This document shows positions 46,041 to 55,995 of a DNA stretch of 64,000 bases, piece after piece. The position numbers were made by a program, and so were the translations under genes. The DNA comes from an uncultured Clostridia bacterium. GTDB lineage: Bacteria; Bacillota; Clostridia; Christensenellales; Christensenellaceae. Every line of letters starts with the position of its first letter. The stretch's first letter is position 1. The stretch is from contig CALVMT010000064.1 of the NCBI GenBank assembly GCA_944347775.1, positions 1 to 64,000 of the forward strand, in the 5' to 3' direction. The notes under the pieces are model-generated. The model was not told the DNA's origin. It was given only the letters and a program-made list of their open reading frames with translations, and did no database searches.

Positions 46041-47213
46041 TTAGCTTATTCGACGGACTTTAACTACGCCGTCAATTGCAATAATTTTCTCGATTACTTC
46101 ATCGTTTGGGCACTGATTCAGATCAAAAACCGAGTAAGCAATATCTTTACGGGATTTATTGATCATTTCCTCAATATTTATTTTAGCTTCCCCAAGTATG
46201 CTACTTACTTTTCCGATAATCCCCGATAGATTATCGTGAATAACCGTAATACGGGAATGACGACTTGGGGATAATTGACAGGCAGGAAGATTAACGGAAT
46301 TGCGAATACCTCCGACTTCAAGATAGTAGCGTAGCTCTTCGGCAGCCATAATGGCACAATTTTCTTCTGATTCGGGAGTAGATGCGCCAAGATGCGGTGT
46401 GCAGATAACCTTGGCATGATTTAAACATGCCTCATTAGGGAAATCAGTGATGTAGCGCGCAACTTTTCCTGCATCTAATGCCTTAAATAAAGCGGATTCA
46501 TTAACCAGGCCATTTCTTGCAAAGTTTAAGAGAACAACGCCTTGCTTCATCTTGCCAATTTGCTCAGTATCGAGATAATTACGCGTTGAATCGGTTAACG
46601 GAACATGAATAGTAATATAATCTGCTTCTGAAAGAAGATCGTCGATATTAAGAGCATGTTGGACATCCATCGAAAGATGCCATGCATTATCGATGGAAAT
46701 AAACGGATCATAACCGATAACCTTCATGCCTAGTTTTGCCGCCGTATTGGCAACCATTACACCTATTGCACCAAGCCCGATAACCCCCAGTGTTTTTCCC
46801 ATAATTTCTGGACCGACAAATTGCTTTTTGCCTTTTTCTACCAGCTGTTCAATTTCTTCGCCCTTATCTGCGAGTTTTTTTGCCCAAAGAATACCACCAC
46901 TTATATCTCTGGAACCCAATAATAATGCACATAATACCAATTCTTTTACCGCATTGGCATTTGCTCCCGGCGTGTTAAATACGGCAATACCTTTTTTTGT
47001 GCAGGCATCAATCGGAATATTATTGACTCCCGCGCCCGCGCGGGCAAAGGCCAGATAATTTTCCTCTAAAGGCATTTCATGACAATTGGCGCTGCGCACT
47101 AAAAAAGCATCGGCTTGAGCATCGTCTATGTCTGCACTGATCTCATAATTGTCTGAAGGAAGATGTGCATAAATTGCATTTGAAATTGCGTTTAATGTTT
47201 TAATTTTATACAT
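46041..47213 (-). CDS. serA: D-3-phosphoglycerate dehydrogenase
   Basis: A 390-residue enzyme for the first step of serine synthesis. The Rossmann motif GLGAIGVMVANTAAKLG, catalytic Arg in LNFARNGLVNE, Glu in TDFPNE and His in TPHLGASTPESEENCAI are visible. A C-terminal ACT domain (HSRITVIHDNLSGIIGKVSS onward) may bind serine. It follows serC by 11 bases in a two-gene minus-strand operon. No serB-type phosphatase is in the window. Confidence 0.95.
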   Translation of the reverse strand: MYKIKTLNAISNAIYAHLPSDNYEISADIDDAQADAFLVRSANCHEMPLEENYLAFARAGAGVNNIPIDACTKKGIAVFNTPGANANAVKELVLCALLLGSRDISGGILWAKKLADKGEEIEQLVEKGKKQFVGPEIMGKTLGVIGLGAIGVMVANTAAKLGMKVIGYDPFISIDNAWHLSMDVQHALNIDDLLSEADYITIHVPLTDSTRNYLDTEQIGKMKQGVVLLNFARNGLVNESALFKALDAGKVARYITDFPNEACLNHAKVICTPHLGASTPESEENCAIMAAEELRYYLEVGGIRNSVNLPACQLSPSRHSRITVIHDNLSGIIGKVSSILGEAKINIEEMINKSRKDIAYSVFDLNQCPNDEVIEKIIAIDGVVKVRRIS

Positions 47214-47224
47214 AAGAAAATACC

Positions 47225-48310
47225 TCAGGAATTTTTTTGCTCAAAGTCGGCCATAAAGCGAACTAAAGCCTGCACAGCCTCTTCGCTTACTGCATTATAA
47301 ATGCTTGCACGCATGCCGCCGGCAATGCGATGTCCCTTTAAATTGCACAACCCTGCAGCCTCTGCTTCTTTACAGAATCGAGAATCTAAATCTTTATCTT
47401 TGGTTGTAAACGTGACGCTCATCAGAGAACGATCTTCTTTATTTGTTACAATACCATGGAACAAGTGGGACTGATGATCCAAATAGTCGTAAAGCATGGC
47501 AGCTTTCCGTTTATTAATTTCGTAAATTGCTGGGATTCCTCCCTGTTCTTCTAACCATTGCAAAACTAAACCTGCCATATATATTGCAAAAGTGGGCGGT
47601 GTATTATACATAGACTCATTTTTGACATGCACTGCATAGTCAAGCATAGAAGGCAAGTTGGGAACAAGCCCAATCAGGTCCTCACGGATGATCACAACAG
47701 TAAGGCCGGCAGGACCGATGTTTTTTTGTGCACCTGCGTAAATTACGCCAAAATCCGAAACATCAATTGGTTCGGAAAGAATACAGGAAGTCATATCGGC
47801 AACAAGAATCTGATCATTGACATCGGGAACACTATGAAATTCCGTACCGTAAATTGTATTGTTGTATGTAATATGAACATAATCAGCTGGCGTTGCAAAC
47901 ATATCCGGCGTAAGTTTTGGTAAATAAGTATAGTTCGCCTCTTCGGAAGAAGCAGGAATAATTACCTCCCCAAAAAGTTGAGCTTCCTTTGCTGCCTTTT
48001 TGGCAAAACTGCCAGAGTTGACATAATATGCTTTTTTTGTATTATGCATTAGGTTCATAGGCAGCATATCAAATTGCATGGAGGCGCCGCCCTGAAGGAA
48101 GAGGATTTTGTAATTTTCCGGAATGGAAAGAAGCCTGCGCAGGCAGTTTTCCGCGTTGTTGGCAATGGCTTTAAAGGTAGAAGATCGATGGCTCATCTCC
48201 ATAACGGACATTCCTGTACCGCCAAGATCAGTCAACTCTTCTTTTGCTTTTTCAAGCACACTTAACGGCAGCGCGGCCGGTCCGGCTGCAAAGTTGTACA
48301 CGCGTTTCAA
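47225..48310 (-). CDS. serC: Phosphoserine aminotransferase
   Basis: A 361-residue class V PLP aminotransferase. Conserved blocks are YNFAAGPAALPLSVLEKAKEEL, GGTGMSVMEMSHRS, the PLP-lysine segment VIYAGAQKNIGPAGLTVVII and KGHRIAGGMRASIYNA. It uses a TTG start at 48310 with AAGGAG about 9 bases upstream. It is first in the serC-serA operon. Confidence 0.97.
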   Translation of the reverse strand: MKRVYNFAAGPAALPLSVLEKAKEELTDLGGTGMSVMEMSHRSSTFKAIANNAENCLRRLLSIPENYKILFLQGGASMQFDMLPMNLMHNTKKAYYVNSGSFAKKAAKEAQLFGEVIIPASSEEANYTYLPKLTPDMFATPADYVHITYNNTIYGTEFHSVPDVNDQILVADMTSCILSEPIDVSDFGVIYAGAQKNIGPAGLTVVIIREDLIGLVPNLPSMLDYAVHVKNESMYNTPPTFAIYMAGLVLQWLEEQGGIPAIYEINKRKAAMLYDYLDHQSHLFHGIVTNKEDRSLMSVTFTTKDKDLDSRFCKEAEAAGLCNLKGHRIAGGMRASIYNAVSEEAVQALVRFMADFEQKNS

Positions 48311-48473
48311 AATAAAATTCTCCTTAAAATAATAAAAACTTTTTAATATGGTAATATAATAATTCTACTCATAATTATACTTCTGGTCAACTGGTTTATA
48401 TGGAAAAACACTATCCCACGCAAAAAATGAATCTATCTTCAGGACTGATGGGCAGAAAAAAAGATTTTTATGG

Positions 48474-48479
48474 TATAAT
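48474..48479 (+). promoter_or_regulatory. Extended -10 promoter of rarA
   Basis: TGG-TATAAT (hexamer 48474-48479) about 30 bases before the gene. No matching -35 hexamer is seen. Confidence 0.55.
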
Positions 48480-48504
48480 CAATTATATGCAGTAAAGAAG
48501 GCGA

Positions 48505-49863
48505 GTGAAACAGGAAAATATGGATTTATTATTTCAAAATCAAAAGGGTCTCGCTCCTCTGGCAGATCGTATGCGTCCGAGATCGTTAGAGGAATTTTAC
48601 GGGCAGAATCATTTGCTTGGAGAAGGAAAGCTATTGCGACGCGCAATTATTGCCGATAGACTTTCTTCAAGTATTTTTTACGGTCCGCCCGGATCGGGCA
48701 AAACGACTCTGGCGCAAATTATCGCAAATTCAACGAAAATGGCATTTTATCAAGTAAATGCTGTGAGCAGCGGTGTCAACGAGGTCCGGCAGATTATTGC
48801 CGAAGTAGAAAAAAATCAACGTTTGTATGGGAAAGCAGCATATATACTCATGGATGAATGCCATAGATGGTCAAAGGCACAGTCGGATAGTATTTTGCCT
48901 GCTATTGAACAGGGAATAATCCGCTTTATCGGTAGTACAACTGAAAATCCTATGATTGCAATGACACCGGCAATGGTATCCAGATGCAGACTGTTTCGCT
49001 TTGAATCATTACGTAAAACAGAGATCATACAGGTGATTAATCAGGCGCTTTCGGATACGCAACGAGGATATGGGAATTTATGTATTCAAATAGATGATGA
49101 CGCTGTCGGGCATATTGCCGATATGGCTGGCGGGGATGCGCGTGCGGCTTTAAATGCTGTTGAATTGGCAGTATTAACGACAAACCCGGATGTAAACGGA
49201 TTAATACATATTACATTAGAAATTGCTGAAGAGTCCATCCAAAAAAAACGAGTGCGTTGTGATGATGAAGAATTTTATCAAATGCTTTCTGCATTTTGTA
49301 AATCTCTTCGCGGATCGGATAGTGACGCAGCGCTTTTTTGGTGTGGCCGTATGCTATATGCCGGAGTTGATCCACGTATTATTGTGCGGAGAATGATTAT
49401 ACACAGTAGCGAGGATATTGGCATGGCTAATCCCCTTGCCATGCAACAGGCTGTGTCGGCGCTGCACGCCTTACAAGAAGTTGGTATGCCGGAGGCACGA
49501 TTAAATATAGCACAGGCGATCATTTATCTTTGTGAGAGCCCAAAATCAGACAGTGTCATCAAGGCTGTAGACTATGCTTTTTTTGATGCAGAGCATGTTG
49601 AACAGGCAGAAGTTCCGCTGCATTTACGAGATACGCATTATAAGGGGGCGGCGCAATTGGGCGAAGGTGCAGGTTACCAATACCCTCACGACTATCCGTC
49701 GCATTATGTTGTACAGCAATATATGCCAGATACGTTAATCGGAAAGCGTTATTATCAGCCGACAAATCAAGGAAGTGAGGCACGTATTGCCAAAGCAAAG
49801 CACAATAGGCAAGAAATGGGTATGAAAAATGCTGGTCATCAGGAAGAGGACTTAAATGGATAG
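48505..49863 (+). CDS. rarA: Replication-associated recombination protein A (RarA/MgsA)
   Basis: A 452-residue clamp-loader-like AAA+ ATPase acting at stalled forks. Landmarks are PLADRMRPRSLEEFYGQNHL, Walker A GPPGSGKTTLAQII, Walker B ILMDECHRWSKAQSDSILP, sensor GSTTENP and the C-terminal tetramerisation segment PLHLRDTHYKGAAQLGEGAG. Walker B has Cys-His after DE where most homologues have Ile-His. The start is uncertain: GTG 48505 is close to AAGAAGG, while ATG 48520 has AGGA only four bases away. It ends with TAG. Confidence 0.94.
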   Translation: MKQENMDLLFQNQKGLAPLADRMRPRSLEEFYGQNHLLGEGKLLRRAIIADRLSSSIFYGPPGSGKTTLAQIIANSTKMAFYQVNAVSSGVNEVRQIIAEVEKNQRLYGKAAYILMDECHRWSKAQSDSILPAIEQGIIRFIGSTTENPMIAMTPAMVSRCRLFRFESLRKTEIIQVINQALSDTQRGYGNLCIQIDDDAVGHIADMAGGDARAALNAVELAVLTTNPDVNGLIHITLEIAEESIQKKRVRCDDEEFYQMLSAFCKSLRGSDSDAALFWCGRMLYAGVDPRIIVRRMIIHSSEDIGMANPLAMQQAVSALHALQEVGMPEARLNIAQAIIYLCESPKSDSVIKAVDYAFFDAEHVEQAEVPLHLRDTHYKGAAQLGEGAGYQYPHDYPSHYVVQQYMPDTLIGKRYYQPTNQGSEARIAKAKHNRQEMGMKNAGHQEEDLNG

Positions 49864-49872
49864 TAATAGCAT

Positions 49873-49917
49873 AAATAAAAACCATGCAGTTTGATTAGGC
49901 TTCATGGCTTTTATTTT
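49873..49917. terminator. Bidirectional hairpin between rarA and the deacetylase
   Basis: AATAAAAACCATG and CATGGCTTTTATT flank a 16-base loop, with A and T tracts on both arms. Confidence 0.7.
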
Positions 49918-49928
49918 AAATGCAAGCA

Positions 49929-51338
49929 TTATTTTACATCGCGATATATATGGCCGTATTGAATGCTCTGTCCGGAATATTCGACTAATTCGCTTAAGGT
50001 GACGAGCTGATAGCCTTTAGCGGTTAATTCGGGGATTAATCTTTCGATGGCATGATATGTGCTTTCATATAAATCGTGAAATAATACGATATCACCGTCT
50101 TTTACGGTAGACATGCAAGCATGATAAACCGCATCTGCATTACGGCTTTTCCAATCCTCGGTATCGACAGCCCAGTTTGCAAGAGGCATTTTTAAATCAT
50201 TGGAAAGCTGTTTAAGCGTGTCATTAACCGAACCATAAGTTGGACGAATGAAATGAAGATGTTTTCCCGTTAACTCATAAACTTTGTCGTCTACTTTTTG
50301 AAGCTGAGTTTTCGCTTCTTCATAGGAGAGTGAAGTTAATTTCTTATGTTCCCAAGTGTGGTTTGCAATTTCATGCCCTGCATCACTGACACGAATCAGC
50401 GTGTCACGATATTGGTCTATTCGATTTCCGACAACACAAAAGGTAACTCTGCCACCATATTGTTCAGCAAGATCAGCGATGAATTGTGTATATTTGCTCG
50501 GACCGTCATCAAAGGTAAGAGCAATCATTGGCTTATCCGGATCAATCTGTCTTCCGCGGGCGGGGAGGTAATCGGCAAGCAAATCATAAAATAAATCACT
50601 GATGCACGAGGAGATCGAATCATAAGGAAGCAAAACAGATAATTCATCAGACTGATTTTCTGCGAATGTATTGGCGGGAAAAACAAAATTTAATCCCTGT
50701 TCAGTAAAATGAAGTGCATAAAGCAAGGTTTCATCAGATAGTGCAGATGATGAAATTTCAGTTTGTATTTGTGAAGAAACAACGGCATCAATACCTTGAT
50801 AAAGAGTCTCACGTTCGTCTTCTTGAACTATATCGCCAAATGAGTAAACGGTGCCGCTGGACGCATGATATAAAAATGCCTTATAAATAAGATGATCTCC
50901 TGGCTTTTGATTGGATAGAGGACAGGAAAAACCAAAAAATTTAATTTGCCCCAATGTATGTGCAAAGACGTCAAGTGTATAGTCAAGATTTAATGCAGCA
51001 TCTTCATTATACATTAATTGCGCAGACGCGATTTCCTGCTGAATAAAAGAGGAAATTTGCGCTTCAACCTCTTCCAAATCAAGTTTTGGAGCATAAATAG
51101 CATAACAAAAAACGGGCTGATCATCTTCACTTTCTTTTTGCGTGTCGGTAACTAGAGGATCGCTTTTTAATAGAGTTGTATTGTTTTGTTCGGATATAGA
51201 GGGAGAGTGTTGTACATAGTATGGTGTAAAAGCAGGGCGCACGGGATCAACTTTTTTACAGGAAAAAAGGGTAAAAACAACAAGAAGCAGTACTATGCTG
51301 AGGATGAGGATACTGTACGATAAATAATTTTTTTTCAT
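49929..51338 (-). CDS. Membrane-anchored polysaccharide deacetylase with an N-terminal extension
   Basis: A 469-residue exported protein. The N-terminus has a hydrophobic stretch ending LFSCKK, which could be a lipoprotein signal or an uncleaved anchor. Residues around 80-240 form a beta-rich region resembling the DUF3298/PdaC-type domain. The C-terminal NodB domain has MIALTFDDGPSKYT (metal Asp), NHTWEHKKLTSL (metal His pair) and VLFHDLYESTYHAIERLIPE. By family it removes acetyl groups from wall glycans, possibly peptidoglycan GlcNAc/MurNAc as in PdaC. The ribosome binding site GAGGT precedes the ATG. Confidence 0.88.
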   Translation of the reverse strand: MKKNYLSYSILILSIVLLLVVFTLFSCKKVDPVRPAFTPYYVQHSPSISEQNNTTLLKSDPLVTDTQKESEDDQPVFCYAIYAPKLDLEEVEAQISSFIQQEIASAQLMYNEDAALNLDYTLDVFAHTLGQIKFFGFSCPLSNQKPGDHLIYKAFLYHASSGTVYSFGDIVQEDERETLYQGIDAVVSSQIQTEISSSALSDETLLYALHFTEQGLNFVFPANTFAENQSDELSVLLPYDSISSCISDLFYDLLADYLPARGRQIDPDKPMIALTFDDGPSKYTQFIADLAEQYGGRVTFCVVGNRIDQYRDTLIRVSDAGHEIANHTWEHKKLTSLSYEEAKTQLQKVDDKVYELTGKHLHFIRPTYGSVNDTLKQLSNDLKMPLANWAVDTEDWKSRNADAVYHACMSTVKDGDIVLFHDLYESTYHAIERLIPELTAKGYQLVTLSELVEYSGQSIQYGHIYRDVK

Positions 51339-51496
51339 TTGTGTGACCTCTATATAATATAATCAATCATATAACCACATTATATCATGTTACATACAGT
51401 AAAAAAACGGACAAGGAGAAAAAATTGTAAATTATTGTTGAATTATGTTAAATAATATAACCTTGCCAAGTGATTACTGTTTTCCTTAAAAATCCT

Positions 51497-51525
51497 TTGA
51501 CAAATACTATTCTTTTCAATATAAT
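51497..51525 (+). promoter_or_regulatory. Consensus promoter of the ileS T-box transcript
   Basis: A perfect sigma-A promoter: TTGACA (51497-51502), 17-base spacer, TATAAT (51520-51525). Transcription should start near 51532. Confidence 0.9.
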
Positions 51526-51531
51526 AAAAAA

Positions 51532-51780
51532 AAGATTAATATGAAAAATGCAGTGAAAAACCAATTCTGCGCTTCAAGCACCTAAGCGAGCCGGGGAAAG
51601 GTGCAAGCCCGGCGGAAAGCAAAGCGAAAGAGATCACTTTTTCGGGGAGGAATATTTTCTCTCGAGCAGCATAAGCCGTGTGGCGCCCGTTAAGCGCAAA
51701 AGAGCTTTTTCTTGAACAGCGAGAAAAAAGGAATTTAGGTGGTAACGCGGTCTTTTCGCCCTATGGCGAGAAGATTTTTT
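51532..51780 (+). promoter_or_regulatory. T-box leader (isoleucine) upstream of ileS
   Basis: The antiterminator T-box sequence AGGTGGTAACGCGG is at 51737-51750. It is followed by a terminator stem, TCTTTTCGCC (51751-51760) with GGCGAGAAGA (51765-51774), and six T. Stem I shows the GGTGCAAGCCCGGC apical motif near 51600. ATC at 51633-51635 lies in the likely specifier loop, which fits isoleucine. The leader should let uncharged tRNA-Ile(GAT) prevent termination before ileS. Confidence 0.9.
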
Positions 51781-51821
51781 GTTTTAAAGAAGCAAATACT
51801 AAGAAAAAGGAGAACTTGCAA

Positions 51822-54800
51822 ATGTATCAGAAAGTCTCGACAGATCTGAATTTTGTCAAGAGAGAAGAACAGGTCTTGGATTTCTGGAAACAACAGGATA
51901 TTTTTAAAAAGGCGCAAAAACAAACTGAAGGGAAACAGGATTATACTTTTTATGACGGCCCGCCGACAGCAAATGGTAAACCGCATATTGGGCATGTGCT
52001 TACCCGTTGTATTAAGGATTTGTTTCCACGCTATAAGGCGATGGATGGATATCATGTATTGCGCAAAGCTGGTTGGGATACTCATGGATTGCCGGTAGAA
52101 CTTGAAGTGGAAAAGCAGCTGGGTCTGGATGGCAAAGAACAGATTGAAGCTTACGGAGTTAAAGAGTTCATTCAAAAATGCAAGCAGAGCGTTTGGCAAT
52201 ATAAGGGAGAGTGGGAACGATTATCTGATCGTGTCGGTTATTGGGCAGATATGGAACATCCTTATGTTACTTACGATAACAATTATATTGAATCGGAATG
52301 GTGGGCATTGAAGCAAATCTATCAAAAAGGATTGCTCTATAAGGGCCATAAAGTGGTTCCGTATTGTCCGCGTTGCGGGACAGCACTTTCTTCTCATGAG
52401 GTTGCGCAAGGATATAAGGAGATTACGGAAAAATCTGCAACAGTCTGCTTTAAGAGTGTAGATCAGCCAAATACCTTCTTCTTGGCATGGACGACAACTC
52501 CCTGGACTTTACCCAGTAATGTTTGTCTGTGTGTAAATGGTGAGGTAGATTATGTCAAAGCCAAAAAGGGAGAAAAGGCATATATTTTAGCAGAGTCTTT
52601 GGCAGAACAGTTATTGGGTGAAGATATAGAAATCCAATGCCACTATAAAGGAAAAGAACTAGTTGGAATGCACTATGAGCCGTTATTTGCGTGCACGGAG
52701 GCTGCATGTGGAACCCAGGATGCGTTTTATATCATCGCTGATGATTATGTAACAACAACAGATGGAACGGGGATTGTGCATAATGCGCCTGCTTTTGGTG
52801 AAGATGACGCACGGGTTTGTAGAGAAAATCATCTTCCGTTTATTCAGCTGGTCAATACCAAAGGAGAAATGTGTGGAGGAACACCATGGGATGGAACCTT
52901 TGTCAAAAAAGCGGATCCCCTTATCCTGGACGAACTGGAAAAAGAGGGAAAGCTTTTTGATGCTCCTGTTTTTACGCACAGCTATCCTCATTGTTGGCGC
53001 TGCGATACACCGCTTATCTATTACGCAAGAAGCACATGGTTTGTAAAAATGACTGCCTTGCATGATGAACTTCTGCGTAATAATAACGCGATTCATTGGT
53101 TGCCCGATAATATCCGTGAAGGGCGTATGGGCAATTTCTTGGATAATGTAATCGATTGGGGTATCTCCCGCGAGCGTTATTGGGGAACTCCTCTGCCGGT
53201 GTGGACATGCGAATGCGGGCATATTCATGTTGTGGGAAGCAGAGCAGAGCTTCGCGAAATGGGAGAAAATGTACCTGAAGATATTGAACTGCATAAGCCG
53301 TTTATTGACGAAGTGCAATTAAAATGCCCGGTGTGCGGGAAGATGATGAAGAGGGAAAAGGAGGTAATCGACTGTTGGTTTGATTCCGGTTCTATGCCTT
53401 TTGCACAATGGCACTATCCTTTTGAGAATAAAGAACAGTTTGAACGCCATTTCCCTGCTAATTTTATCAGTGAGGCAGTAGACCAGACACGTGGCTGGTT
53501 TTATACGCTTTCGGCAATCGGCGCATTGCTGTTTGATCGTGCACCTTTTGAAAATTGCATTGTTCTTGGCCATGTACAAGATAAAGAGGGCAAGAAAATG
53601 AGTAAACATTTGGACAATGTCGTTGATCCATGGGATGTTTTAAACCATCAGGGTGCAGATGCGGTGCGCTGGTATTTCTATACAAATTCGGCGCCGTGGC
53701 TGCCAAATCGCTTTTATGCGGAAGCAGTTTCTGAGGCACAGCGGCGTTTTATGGGCACTTTATGGAATACATATGCGTTTTATATCCTTTATGCGGAAAT
53801 TGATCAGTTTGATCCGACAAAATATGAATTACCGGCGCATTTAGGAGTAATGGATTCATGGATTTTATCCCGTTTGAATTCTACGATAAACTCAGTACGC
53901 GGATATTTGGATCAGTACTTGATTACTGAAGCTGCAAAAGAATTATCTGCTTTTGTTGATGAACTTTCTAACTGGTATGTACGGCGTTGTCGTGAACGCT
54001 ATTGGGGTTCGGAAATGACGCAGGATAAAATTGACGCTTATATGACATTGTATACTGTACTTGAAGTATTCTGCCGATTGATTGCTCCGTTTACGCCGTT
54101 TATTGCCGAAAGTATTTATCAGAATCTGGTGCGCAGTGTGAATGTGAAAGCGCCAGAGAGTGTGCATTTGTGTGCTTATCCGATTGCTGATCAGGCGCGT
54201 ATTGATATTGAATTGGAAAAAAATATGGATGCCGTGTTGCGCATGGTTGCTCTGGGGCGTGCGTGCAGAAACAGTGCAAATATTAAAAACCGCCAGCCCA
54301 TCGCGACAATGTATGTTGCCGGGATAGAAGCAATTCCGGAAATGTATGTTAATGTGGTTAGAGGCGAACTGAATGTCAAAGATGTGCGGTTTGGAGCAGC
54401 GGCAAATGAATATATCAATTATAATATTAAGCCGCAATTGCGTACGTTAGGCCCAAAATATGGAAAGAATTTAGGCGCAATTCGCAACTATTTGGCGCAG
54501 GCAGATGGTTCAGAAATTGTCTCAACGGTTAAACAGGGTAAAGCATATTGTTTTGAGGTGAATGGTATTGAAGTGCGCTTGGAAGAAAGCGATCTGCTGA
54601 TCGAACCTGTGCAAAAAGAAGGGTATGCGGTAGAAGTAGATGGCGATATTGCAGTCATTATTGATACGCAGATTACCCCGCAACTTGAGGAAGAAGGAAA
54701 TGTTCGCGAAATCATTAGTAAAATTCAGGCCATGAGAAAAGAAGCCGGCTTTGAGGTAGTAGATCATATCTGTATCTATGTAGCACAGAATGAAGAAATT

Positions 54801-54941
54801 GAGGCGATAGTCAATCGCAATAGTGCACAGATCTCTGCGGATACTCTTGCTCACCGTATTGAAGTAGGAAAGCTTGCTGGATATACCAAAAAATGGGATA
54901 TTAACGGTAGAAAAGTAATGCTTGGCGTGGAAAAACAATAA
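51822..54941 (+). CDS. ileS: Isoleucyl-tRNA synthetase (long, type-2-like)
   Basis: A 1039-residue class Ia synthetase. HIGH motif PTANGKPHIGHVLTR, KMSKS-type loop GKKMSKHLDNVVDPW (KMSKH) and zinc-type pairs CPRCG and CPVCG are visible. The length and the KMSKH variant fit the eukaryote-like IleRS2 group, some of which tolerate mupirocin; this assignment is inference. The start at 51822 follows AAAAGGAG by 9 bases. The frame is open upstream to 51678, but that stretch is the T-box. Control by the T-box leader is expected. Confidence 0.96.
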   Translation: MYQKVSTDLNFVKREEQVLDFWKQQDIFKKAQKQTEGKQDYTFYDGPPTANGKPHIGHVLTRCIKDLFPRYKAMDGYHVLRKAGWDTHGLPVELEVEKQLGLDGKEQIEAYGVKEFIQKCKQSVWQYKGEWERLSDRVGYWADMEHPYVTYDNNYIESEWWALKQIYQKGLLYKGHKVVPYCPRCGTALSSHEVAQGYKEITEKSATVCFKSVDQPNTFFLAWTTTPWTLPSNVCLCVNGEVDYVKAKKGEKAYILAESLAEQLLGEDIEIQCHYKGKELVGMHYEPLFACTEAACGTQDAFYIIADDYVTTTDGTGIVHNAPAFGEDDARVCRENHLPFIQLVNTKGEMCGGTPWDGTFVKKADPLILDELEKEGKLFDAPVFTHSYPHCWRCDTPLIYYARSTWFVKMTALHDELLRNNNAIHWLPDNIREGRMGNFLDNVIDWGISRERYWGTPLPVWTCECGHIHVVGSRAELREMGENVPEDIELHKPFIDEVQLKCPVCGKMMKREKEVIDCWFDSGSMPFAQWHYPFENKEQFERHFPANFISEAVDQTRGWFYTLSAIGALLFDRAPFENCIVLGHVQDKEGKKMSKHLDNVVDPWDVLNHQGADAVRWYFYTNSAPWLPNRFYAEAVSEAQRRFMGTLWNTYAFYILYAEIDQFDPTKYELPAHLGVMDSWILSRLNSTINSVRGYLDQYLITEAAKELSAFVDELSNWYVRRCRERYWGSEMTQDKIDAYMTLYTVLEVFCRLIAPFTPFIAESIYQNLVRSVNVKAPESVHLCAYPIADQARIDIELEKNMDAVLRMVALGRACRNSANIKNRQPIATMYVAGIEAIPEMYVNVVRGELNVKDVRFGAAANEYINYNIKPQLRTLGPKYGKNLGAIRNYLAQADGSEIVSTVKQGKAYCFEVNGIEVRLEESDLLIEPVQKEGYAVEVDGDIAVIIDTQITPQLEEEGNVREIISKIQAMRKEAGFEVVDHICIYVAQNEEIEAIVNRNSAQISADTLAHRIEVGKLAGYTKKWDINGRKVMLGVEKQ

Positions 54942-54954
54942 GGTTTTTATCTAA

Positions 54955-54997
54955 CATAAAAGAATGCGACATATTAATCTTGTCGCATTCTTTTATG
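54955..54997. terminator. Bidirectional terminator between ileS and the PdaA-like gene
   Basis: AAAAGAATGCGACA and TGTCGCATTCTTTT form a long perfect stem around 54958-54994, flanked by CAT/ATG extensions. Confidence 0.9.
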
Positions 54998-55049
54998 TAA
55001 AAAAATAATAGGAAAGTAAATCAGTCTATCAAGAGGATAACAGAAAAAA

Positions 55050-55862
55050 CTAACAAAGGATTTCTGCTTTAAGGTCATCTAATGTTTTCAAGGTATATCC
55101 ATCTTCTCTCCATTGATCGATCACATCTGATAGAATTTCGGCATTGGTTTTGGAAGTTGCGTGCAATAGAGCGATTTCTCCCGGATGTGTCCTGGAAATA
55201 ATTTTTTGCATGGCTTCCTGGGCGGAAGGTTGTGCATCATTATACCAGTCAACATAGGCAAAGCTCCAGAAAACGGGAATATAGTTATATTCCTGACATA
55301 ACTTTAAAAAGCTTTCGCTGTATTTTCCTTCAGGAGGGCGTATATAATTAGGCATTTTTTCTCCGGTCAATTGTTCATATTTATCCGATAAAGTCTGGAC
55401 TTCTTCGAGAAAGATTTGAGGGGAAGAGACATTGGAAAGATCTTTATGTGTATTGCCGTGATTGCAGACAAGATGGCCTTCGGATGCCATGCGTTTAATT
55501 ATTTCCGGGCTTGAATCCAGGAAATCTCCAGTAACAAAAAATGCGGCGCAGACATTTTTTTCTTTTAAAACATCAAGTATATCGTCGATATATCCATTGT
55601 CATATCCGCAGTCAAAAGTGAGGTAAATATTTTTTTCCTGCGCATTGCCGAGGCATAAATAAGGATAGTCCTCTAAAAAATCCGCATCGTCGGCAACGAC
55701 GGGCTGTCCGCCGTCTTGGCGGGGTTTATAGTACCAGTTATGAGCCGATACTGTTGTTGCCATAACAGATTGATCCGCCGAAGAAACAGTAAGCATGATT
55801 AATCCGCAAGCTAATCCAGTCAGACAGAGTAGGCATAATGTGGTTGCAATTTTGCTTTTCAT
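55050..55862 (-). CDS. Polysaccharide deacetylase, delta-lactam-biosynthetic PdaA-like
   Basis: A 270-residue exported NodB-domain enzyme. The first 30 residues form a signal peptide or anchor. The catalytic motif is LTFDCGYDNGYIDDILD (PdaA-type DCGYxNG rather than DDGP), and the His pair is in CNHGNTHKDLS. Later blocks are YIRPPEGKYSES and SFAYVDWYNDAQPS. PdaA enzymes deacetylate MurNAc during formation of muramic-delta-lactam in spore cortex, so the gene hints that the organism sporulates. GGGAGGT precedes the ATG. It ends with TAG. Confidence 0.92.
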   Translation of the reverse strand: MKSKIATTLCLLCLTGLACGLIMLTVSSADQSVMATTVSAHNWYYKPRQDGGQPVVADDADFLEDYPYLCLGNAQEKNIYLTFDCGYDNGYIDDILDVLKEKNVCAAFFVTGDFLDSSPEIIKRMASEGHLVCNHGNTHKDLSNVSSPQIFLEEVQTLSDKYEQLTGEKMPNYIRPPEGKYSESFLKLCQEYNYIPVFWSFAYVDWYNDAQPSAQEAMQKIISRTHPGEIALLHATSKTNAEILSDVIDQWREDGYTLKTLDDLKAEILC

Positions 55863-55960
55863 GAATACCTCCCAATTTTTTTGATAAGGATTTTGTTGTT
55901 TAAGATAACGGCTATTTCAATTTATGCATATTCCCGAGAGGTTTATGCATAAAAGAAGAG

Positions 55961-55989
55961 TTGGAAAATCAGTAAGGTCATGATATACT
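55961..55989 (+). promoter_or_regulatory. Promoter directly before the sortase ATG
   Basis: TTGGAA (55961-55966), 17-base spacer, TATACT (55984-55989). The expected start of transcription falls at 55995-55997, on the ATG itself. Confidence 0.65.
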
Positions 55990-55995
55990 AAAAAT

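Noticed and set aside
51678..51821. Upstream extension of ileS by 48 codons
   Set aside because: This stretch is the T-box antiterminator and terminator; the ribosome binding site and homology point to ATG 51822.
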